From: Acidobacteriota bacterium
GTDB lineage: Bacteria > Acidobacteriota > Terriglobia > 20CM-2-55-15
Reading direction: 5' to 3'
Assembly: GCA_003222815.1 (NCBI GenBank)
Contig: QHXC01000421.1
Location: 1-34,973, forward strand
DNA: 34,973 nt
In this document: piece after piece, positions 28,991 to 34,973 of the stretch
Position numbering within the stretch: position 1 is the first letter of the stretch
Layout: every line of letters begins with the position of its first letter
Translations under genes and position numbers: made by a program
Notes under the pieces: model-generated
Told to the model about the DNA's origin: nothing
The model's input: the letters and a program-made list of their open reading frames with translations, nothing else
The model's database searches: none

Positions 28991-30530
28991 CCACCCTCCG
29001 GCCCTGCAAAGATCTTCTTCATTGGGCCGATCGCAGTGGAATCTACAACGACCATCCAGGGCTCCCGCGACTTCACAGCCTGCGAAAAAGCGCTTCGAAA
29101 TTCATCGGCCGATCTCACACGCTCCGAGTTGAAGCCGAAGGCACGTGCTAAAGCCACATAGTCGGGACTTTGCAGATCAACCGCAAAGGTTTTCCCATCG
29201 AAGTGTGCGTTCTGAATGTTTCGCAGGACACCGTATCCTTGATCGTCAAAAAGGATCACGACGATGGGCGCGTTCTCCTGACGTGCGGCGGCCAATTCTC
29301 CGATATTCACGAGCAAACCGCCATCGCCGGCAAGCAGCACGACTGTTTTTGTTGGGGCGGCAATCTGAGCACCGATGGCCATCGGCAAACCCTGGCCGAT
29401 CCCGCCGGCGGAGGCATGCAGCGTGGTGCGCGGATACCGGCGCACGATGAGACGGCTGCCCCAGGTTGTAGCCGGCACTGTCACGTCACGAACCAGGATC
29501 GCATCCTCTGGAATGAATTTCTGGATCGCATCAAGAATGTCCTGGTACGGACCCAACGTCTCGTGAACCTCTTTTCGCAATACCCGCTGAAGCTCAGCCA
29601 CCTCTTCGCGGTAGTCGAGTTTTGGCCGGGGATTTTGAACACAAAGGAGTCTCACAATGGCTGCGAGTGTCGTCTTCGCATCGCCGACAATCCCGATCGA
29701 ATGCGAAAAATTGCGATTGATGGCCTCGGGGTCCACATCGATTCCAATGTGTTCTGCCGGCGTCTTCAGGCTCCAGTTCGACGTCTCATTACCTCGGAAT
29801 CGCACACCGGCGCTGATCAGAAGGTCGGCCTTGCCGACAAATTCCTTCACAGCCGGGAATGTGGCGAAGTGCCCAATGCAACGAGAATCTGTTTCCGGAA
29901 CAATGCCGCGAGCCGACTGCGTTGTGATGACGGCTGCGTCGAGCAATTCCATAAGTTGAATCACTTCATTGCTGGAATTCGAAAACATCGAGCCGCTGCC
30001 TGCCCAAATGACTGGTCTTCTGGCGAGAAGCATTCTTTCGACGGCGGGAGCGAGATCCGTGTCGGAAGGGAGCCGAGAGTCCCGCGGCGAGCTAATGAGT
30101 GCGGGCACCGCAATGAGACTTGCCTGAAAATCGATCGGCACTTCGACACTGACAGGACCGGCCGGCGGACTCATCGCCTCCAGAATTGCTCGCCGAAATG
30201 CGGCCGGCGCCTGCTCTGGGCGGCGCAGGCGGTAGGCCTGCTTACTGATACTCTTCAACATGCCTAGCTGATCTTTGCATTGCCTGCGCCTGTCCCCGTG
30301 CTTGTGAGCGCGACGCCCAGTTTGCCGGAAATTCGCGAATACGCATCGGCCATATTGACAACCGCACCTTCATGCCGGCCCGTAACCACTCGAAAACCCC
30401 CGTGGCGTTGAAGGGCATCGTAGAACGGAATATTGTGAATACTGATGATTCCGAAAATTGTGTCGACGCCGATTCCTTCGAGTTCCTTTAGGAGTGCGTC
30501 AGCTACCGTGATCTTGTTTGCCATTTCCAA
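28966..30530 (-). pseudogene. Thiamine-pyrophosphate-dependent enzyme (acetolactate synthase/benzoylformate decarboxylase-like), split by internal deletion and frameshift
   Basis: N part (30264-30530): ITVADALLKELEGIGVDTIFGI...GTGAGNA; C part (28966-30261): SVEVPIDFQ..., LAGDGGLLVNIGELAAARQENAPIVVILFDDQGYG. Confidence 0.75.
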
Positions 30531-30540
30531 CCTGGTTCAG

Positions 30541-30620
30541 TGAACGCGGGCTGAAGCCCGCGACTACGTTAGGCCTCTACGTGATCCTTCTATGTAGTCG
30601 CGAGCTTTAGCCCGCGTTCA
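30541..30620. repeat. 80-bp palindromic element, 27-bp arms (25/27 by eye)
   Basis: TGAACGCGGGCTGAAGCCCGCGACTAC ... GTAGTCGCGAGCTTTAGCCCGCGTTCA. Confidence 0.9.
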
Positions 30621-31368
30621 ATTGCAGAAGAAAATCACGGACAACCGTATTGAATCTCTCGGGCTGCTCCGCATAACACAGGTGCCCGGCATTCGGGATC
30701 ACCTCGAGCCGCGCGCCAGCAGGCACTTCATCCCACAACGGCGTTATCTCATCCTCGGCGCCCCAGATCAACAGCGTTGGGACACGAAGATCGCCGAGTA
30801 CCGAGCGCGTGTCCGCCTCAGCCAGCGCCCTTGCTGCGAACTCGTATCCGAGCGGCCGAACTTCAGACATGATCGATATCCCTTCGCGGACCACAGCTTC
30901 AGGTGCCGAGGCGGTGAAGAGCTTAGGCGCGCGCCCGGCGGCAAGTTGAGCCGGCGTCATCGTGCGAATCATCCGGAGCCGTTCTTCCAGGTTGCTGCCG
31001 GATCCAAGGTATTTCGTATCCGCGAGTATCAAAGCCCGAACATAAGACGCGTGGGCGCGATAGAACTCTTGCGCAATCATTGCACCAGTGGAGTGACCGA
31101 GCAGGAATAGACGCGTCAGGCCAAGCCCATCCAGGAATCCTCGCAGACGATCGGCATAGAAAACCATGGAAGGCTTTCCAACTGGATCCGATGACTGACC
31201 GTACCCGGGCGCATCCCAGGCAATGACTTTGAATTCATTGGATAGTGCGGCAAGCTGCCGCCGCCAGGATCGTGAATTCGATCCGATGCCGTGAAGCAAC
31301 ACGAGCGGAAAGCCTTCGCCTGCGATTTCGTAATGAATGGCTGCGCCGTCTACTGTGGCGCGCGGCAC
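30607..31368 (-). CDS. Alpha/beta hydrolase
   Basis: LVLLHGIGSNSRSWRRQL, DAPGYGQS, LGHSTGAMIAQE nucleophile elbow, NAGHLCYAEQPERF; likely GTG start at 31368. Confidence 0.88.
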   Translation of the reverse strand: MPRATVDGAAIHYEIAGEGFPLVLLHGIGSNSRSWRRQLAALSNEFKVIAWDAPGYGQSSDPVGKPSMVFYADRLRGFLDGLGLTRLFLLGHSTGAMIAQEFYRAHASYVRALILADTKYLGSGSNLEERLRMIRTMTPAQLAAGRAPKLFTASAPEAVVREGISIMSEVRPLGYEFAARALAEADTRSVLGDLRVPTLLIWGAEDEITPLWDEVPAGARLEVIPNAGHLCYAEQPERFNTVVRDFLLQLNAG

Positions 31369-32360
31369 GCAATCTTCTCCCGAAGCAGTTTTCGGAGCTC
31401 CGTGACGCCCCGGTCCGAATTGGAAAGATGTTCTGCAATGCGACACTGCGCGCCACGCTGGGATTCGAGGATGCGTCGATCCTCGTCGATCACCTTGGAG
31501 TGCTGCCTTTCCCAGAAGGTCTTGTACAGAAAACGCCAGTACGCGCGCTTCCAGCCACTCAGGTTACGATAACGCAGGAAGTAAACGAGCGAACGATCCT
31601 CATCGATCGGAGTGGCGAAGCAAAGTATTCGGAGGATGCCCTTCGGACCGAAAGGCAGCGGAATATCGAGCCGCACCCACATCGAATCCCGGCAATAAAA
31701 TTCCGCCCAATCGAAGTTGACGCCACGCTGACCCTCACGTTCGACCAAAAAGCCGTCTGGATGGCGCGTCGTGCGCATCTCGTCTTCAAGCGTACCGCGC
31801 GACAATGTCAGGGACTGTCCGTGAAGAAACGGCCCATGCATCGGATCGGCCAGATTCTCCAGGATGAGCATCCAGCTGGCTTTCCACTCGGCTTCACAAA
31901 TAAAACCGCTGTATGCCGGATCCTCCAGTTCTTCGGGAATCACGAGCGGCGGAGCGGCGGCGCTTCGATCTTCGGCAAAAAACACCCAGACCAGGCCTGC
32001 GCGCTCCTGCGTTTCAAAGGATTCGAGTCGAAGCCGTGGAGCAAGCTTCACTTGAGCGGTGTGGCTGGTGGGAATGGCAATGCATTGACCTGATGAGTCG
32101 TAGCACCAGCCGTGATACGCGCATCGCAACATATCGTTCAAAATCCGCCCAAGACTAAGCTTGGCCCCGCGATGCAGACAACGGTCATCATGTGTGTGAA
32201 CCTTCCCGCGGGAATCGCGCCACACCACGATATCGCTCCCGAGTCGACGCAGCCCGAGCGGCCGGTCCTTCACATGCGCCGACTGACAAATCGGATACCA
32301 CATGTTTCGGAGCCCCAGCTTCAGTTCCGACTCGAATTCGATTGCGTTGGGTGATTTCAT
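31350..32360 (-). CDS. Rieske 2Fe-2S aromatic ring-hydroxylating oxygenase, large-subunit-like
   Basis: CLHRGAKLSLG...CAYHGW Rieske motif; ENLADPMHGPFLH mononuclear iron motif. Confidence 0.9.
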   Translation of the reverse strand: MKSPNAIEFESELKLGLRNMWYPICQSAHVKDRPLGLRRLGSDIVVWRDSRGKVHTHDDRCLHRGAKLSLGRILNDMLRCAYHGWCYDSSGQCIAIPTSHTAQVKLAPRLRLESFETQERAGLVWVFFAEDRSAAAPPLVIPEELEDPAYSGFICEAEWKASWMLILENLADPMHGPFLHGQSLTLSRGTLEDEMRTTRHPDGFLVEREGQRGVNFDWAEFYCRDSMWVRLDIPLPFGPKGILRILCFATPIDEDRSLVYFLRYRNLSGWKRAYWRFLYKTFWERQHSKVIDEDRRILESQRGAQCRIAEHLSNSDRGVTELRKLLREKIACRAPQ

Positions 32361-32382
32361 CTCGGTGCGTCACGTTTTTTCG

Positions 32383-32487
32383 GCCGCGGATTGCGCGGAT
32401 GACGCGGATGGGCCGCAGGAAGCAAGGTGCCGTTACAAATTGCCTCCGGCTCTGCGGCCCATCCGCGTCATCCGCGCAATCCGCGGC
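32383..32487. repeat. 105-bp element with perfect 36-bp inverted repeat
   Basis: GCCGCGGATTGCGCGGATGACGCGGATGGGCCGCAG (32383-32418) and its exact reverse complement (32452-32487). Confidence 0.95.
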
Positions 32488-32496
32488 TCAGATTTC

Positions 32497-33252
32497 TCAA
32501 TGGAACACCAGCCCTCCATTGGCCACAATCAATTGCCCCGTAATAAATGATGCCTCATCCGAGAGCAGGAACGAAACAAGACCGGCGATATCCTCAGGAG
32601 ATCCTTCTCTTTGGATCGCCCGGTTTTGGATATTCCATTCGCGCTTGACCTGAGGAACACCGGCCGTCGCTTCGTTGTTAAGAAGACCCGGCGCAATACA
32701 GTTGACGCGGATACCATCCGGACCAAGTTCGCGCGCCATGGCCCGGGTAAACGCTTCGACGGCCCCCTTGGAAGTGACGTAATGCAACAATCTGGGGCTT
32801 CCCCAGTGTGCAGTGTCGGAGCTCACAGTGACGATACTTCCCTTCTTCAGCTTCTGCATATGGGGCGCAACTGCGCGGCAGGTGAGCCAAGTCCCCCGGA
32901 CATTGACTTCCATGATTCGGTCCCATTGAGGAACGGTGATCTCGTCATAAGTCTGGCCGCCGACGGAGTTGGCCAGGCCCGCATTGGTTACCAACCCATC
33001 GATCTGTCCCCATTTCTCGAGGACACGGGCGGCCATGAACTCTGTGCCTTCCTTTGAAGCAACGTCGGTTTCAATGAAGATCGCATTGGCACTGTTGTTG
33101 CGGAGGTCTTCAGCCACCGCGGCCCCGGCCCGTGCATCGATTTCGCAAATAGCAATGCGGGCGCCCTCTGAGGCGAGCCGCTGCGCATACGCTCGCCCCA
33201 GACCGCGTCCAGCGCCTGTGACGACGATGACCTTATCCTGATGCCTCTTCAT
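32497..33252 (-). CDS. SDR family NAD(P)-dependent oxidoreductase
   Basis: VIVVTGAGRGLGRAYAQRLASEGA, YVTSKGAVEAFTRAMARELGPDGIRVNCIAPG. Confidence 0.92.
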   Translation of the reverse strand: MKRHQDKVIVVTGAGRGLGRAYAQRLASEGARIAICEIDARAGAAVAEDLRNNSANAIFIETDVASKEGTEFMAARVLEKWGQIDGLVTNAGLANSVGGQTYDEITVPQWDRIMEVNVRGTWLTCRAVAPHMQKLKKGSIVTVSSDTAHWGSPRLLHYVTSKGAVEAFTRAMARELGPDGIRVNCIAPGLLNNEATAGVPQVKREWNIQNRAIQREGSPEDIAGLVSFLLSDEASFITGQLIVANGGLVFH

Positions 33253-33664
33253 GTGGAGGATCGCGCCTCGGTCAGCGGACTGCCCTCGGGATAGGAAGGC
33301 AACTCCGGTTTTTGCGCGCCGAGTAACGTGAGAAATGCCACATCTTGGCCGCCATCATTGCGGACACCACGCCAAATTCCGGCCGGAATCCAGATCAGAT
33401 CCCGAGGACCGAGCGTTCGCTCCACCTCACGTTCGCCATCCGACCAAATGCATGTGAGCGTCCCTTCGAGCACGAAGAAGAGCTCTTCCACGTCCGAATG
33501 CAGGTGGAGCGGACCTTCGTTGCCCGGAGGAATGACCATCGTGCTGAGTGTAAAGTGTCCGGCCTTAATGATATTGGGATCATCCCGAGAACGTCCCAGT
33601 CGAGTTGTCTGTCCTTCAAACGGACAACGTATTTGTCGATTGCGTCGATTCCGGGTATTTGCAT
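33249..33664 (-). pseudogene. Cupin-domain protein with an apparent single frameshift
   Basis: N-terminus MQIPGIDAIDKYVVRLKDRQLDWD in one frame, cupin core AGHFTLSTMVIPPGNEGPLHLHSDVEELFFVLEG in another. Confidence 0.65.
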
Positions 33665-33670
33665 ATGTGC

Positions 33671-34573
33671 CTACCGCACCCATCCATTATCGGGCTCTCC
33701 CGTCATCGCCCGGCGCAACTCCGGAGTTGGCGGCGCCGCGACACCCCATCGATCCATCGATTCCGGGCCTCGCGGCCAAACCTTGGGCTGGTGCTTCGCG
33801 TCATCCGTGACGTAGTCAATATCGCTCGTGTACTCGGTGATATATCCAACCGGATCTTCGTAGTAGCAGAAAATATTATTGCCCGGGCCGTGGCGTCCCG
33901 GACCCCATACGGGTTGGAAGCCATGCTTTCGCAGATTCGAAATCCCCATCATGATTTGATCAATCCCAGAGACAAGGTACGCCACGTGATTCACCGACGC
34001 ATGCGGCGCAACGTTGAATGAAATGTTGTGATGTTTGGAATCCGTCCGCAAGAACACCATTTGCTGGCCGCTCCAGTCGGATATTCGAAAACCCAGCACC
34101 CTGGTGTAGAACTTCGTGATGCGATCGATGTCCGGCGTGTTGAGAACGATATGGCACACGGACCGTGGCGAAACGTTCTTAGGATGCGGTTCGTTGTGGT
34201 GGCCGGAGACACCAGAAGAAAGCTCGATACACCGACCGTCCAGATCGAGGAAACGCAATCCATAACCGCCGCCCGGCTCATTGAGCGAATGTGGCTCCTC
34301 GATGAGTCGTACGCCTGCGTTTTTCAGCTCGACGGCCGCGCAGCGTACCGCAGCATCGTCGGGCATTGCATAGGCGATGTGGTGCAATCCTTTCGCCCTG
34401 CCTTGGTGAAGGCTCAACAGAAAATACTCTGGCGACGTGCCCCGGAAGAAGACGGCATCGTCGTCCTCAACCACTTGCTCCAGCCCCCAAACGTCCGAAT
34501 AAAAACGGGCGTGTTCTTGCAAACTCGGAGAAAAGAGACCGACATGACGGACCTGAGCGATGTCGAAAGCCAT
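33671..34573 (-). CDS. VOC family extradiol ring-cleavage dioxygenase-like protein (two VOC domains)
   Basis: VRHVGLFSPSLQEHARFYSDVWGL, SVCHIVLNTPDIDRITKFYTRVLGFRISD, NHVAYLV, CYYEDPVGYITEYTSDI. Confidence 0.88.
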   Translation of the reverse strand: MAFDIAQVRHVGLFSPSLQEHARFYSDVWGLEQVVEDDDAVFFRGTSPEYFLLSLHQGRAKGLHHIAYAMPDDAAVRCAAVELKNAGVRLIEEPHSLNEPGGGYGLRFLDLDGRCIELSSGVSGHHNEPHPKNVSPRSVCHIVLNTPDIDRITKFYTRVLGFRISDWSGQQMVFLRTDSKHHNISFNVAPHASVNHVAYLVSGIDQIMMGISNLRKHGFQPVWGPGRHGPGNNIFCYYEDPVGYITEYTSDIDYVTDDAKHQPKVWPRGPESMDRWGVAAPPTPELRRAMTGEPDNGWVR

Positions 34574-34624
34574 ATTTATCGCTGTACCACCTTTTCTTGC
34601 AAGAGGTCAAGCCGCGTCACCCGC

Positions 34625-34653
34625 TTGACATCACTCGTGCTGCAGTGTCGAAT
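34625..34653 (+). promoter_or_regulatory. Candidate sigma-70-type promoter for the downstream permease gene
   Basis: TTGACA (34625-34630), 17-nt spacer, TCGAAT (34648-34653). Confidence 0.35.
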
Positions 34654-34691
34654 ATGGCATTGCTGTGCTTCAGCACGCGAGGAGACCTTTT

Positions 34692-34973
34692 TTGTCAACC
34701 GAACATCGATCGGCTGCGACACGGGTTGTGGTCGCGAGCACGGTCGCGCTGTCTTTCATTTCCTTTTGGCGAGGGGCGGCGATAGTCCTCAGCGACCTTG
34801 CTTCCTCTGCCTTTTACGCCGGTGGTATCGCGGAAAGGGCAATCGGCAGGAGTGCTCCCTGGTTTGTTCTCGGCGTGATGTTGTTCAGCTTTGCGGTTCG
34901 GTCCGTGTACATGGAAAGCTGTAGCATGTACGTACGTGGCGGCGTGTACGTCGTGGTCCGCGATGCAATGGGA
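34692..34973 (+). CDS. APC family amino-acid permease, N-terminal part (runs off the window)
   Basis: Own translation from TTG: LSTEHRSAATRVVVASTVALSFISFWRGAAIVLSDLASSAFYAGGIAERAIGRSAPWFVLGVMLFSFAVRSVYMESCSMYVRGGVYVVVRDAMG; absent from the supplied ORF list. Confidence 0.7.
   Translation, partial: MSTEHRSAATRVVVASTVALSFISFWRGAAIVLSDLASSAFYAGGIAERAIGRSAPWFVLGVMLFSFAVRSVYMESCSMYVRGGVYVVVRDAMG

Noticed and set aside
29170-30267. 365-aa plus-strand ORF
   Set aside because: Antisense to the TPP enzyme, whose motifs (LAGDGGLLVN...) are clear on the minus strand.
31245-32093. 282-aa plus-strand ORF
   Set aside because: Antisense to the Rieske oxygenase and hydrolase genes.
34028-34924. 298-aa plus-strand ORF
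   Set aside because: Mostly antisense to the VOC gene; the permease frame at its end is different and convincing.
1-34973. Phage, transposase, toxin-antitoxin or defence island
   Set aside because: No integrase, transposase or defence nuclease was recognised; the FRG protein alone is not enough to claim a defence system.

Overview
This 35 kb bacterial window looks Acidobacteria-like by gene style (my inference; I could not run a search). It encodes mostly housekeeping, envelope and catabolic genes on both strands. From left to right they are: a putative lipid/fatty-acyl reduction cluster (LarA/DUF2088-like end, FAR-type acyl-CoA reductase, NAD-epimerase, DagK-like kinase, convergent PlsY); adenosine-specific kinase; rhomboid protease; YhcC-type radical SAM; RlpA; a membrane protein with a repeat-built C-terminus; methyltransferase; CoA-disulfide-reductase-like flavoprotein; LysM lytic transglycosylase; Tat-exported class II aldolase; DinB; a GT39-like membrane protein; S9 peptidase; HemL; HemB; LptD; RDD protein; NFACT/RqcH; TatA; SelB; Maf; FRG protein; a TPP enzyme/hydrolase/Rieske/SDR/cupin/extradiol-dioxygenase catabolic cluster; and the start of an APC permease that the ORF track missed. 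No tRNA, rRNA, CRISPR array or transposase was recognised. The notable signals are: (i) several palindromic intergenic repeat families, many starting at or within about 10 nt of a stop codon, including a perfect 36-bp inverted repeat and a 103-bp MITE-like element; (ii) a cluster of gene lesions: a frameshifted glucose-6-phosphate isomerase 3' remnant, a flavoprotein lacking its NAD(P)H-binding motif, a split TPP enzyme, a response-regulator/glycosyltransferase chimera and a frameshifted cupin; (iii) a TANAAT-N6..12-ATG pattern suggesting leaderless transcripts. The lesions could be real genome decay or assembly/base errors, and read mapping is needed to decide.
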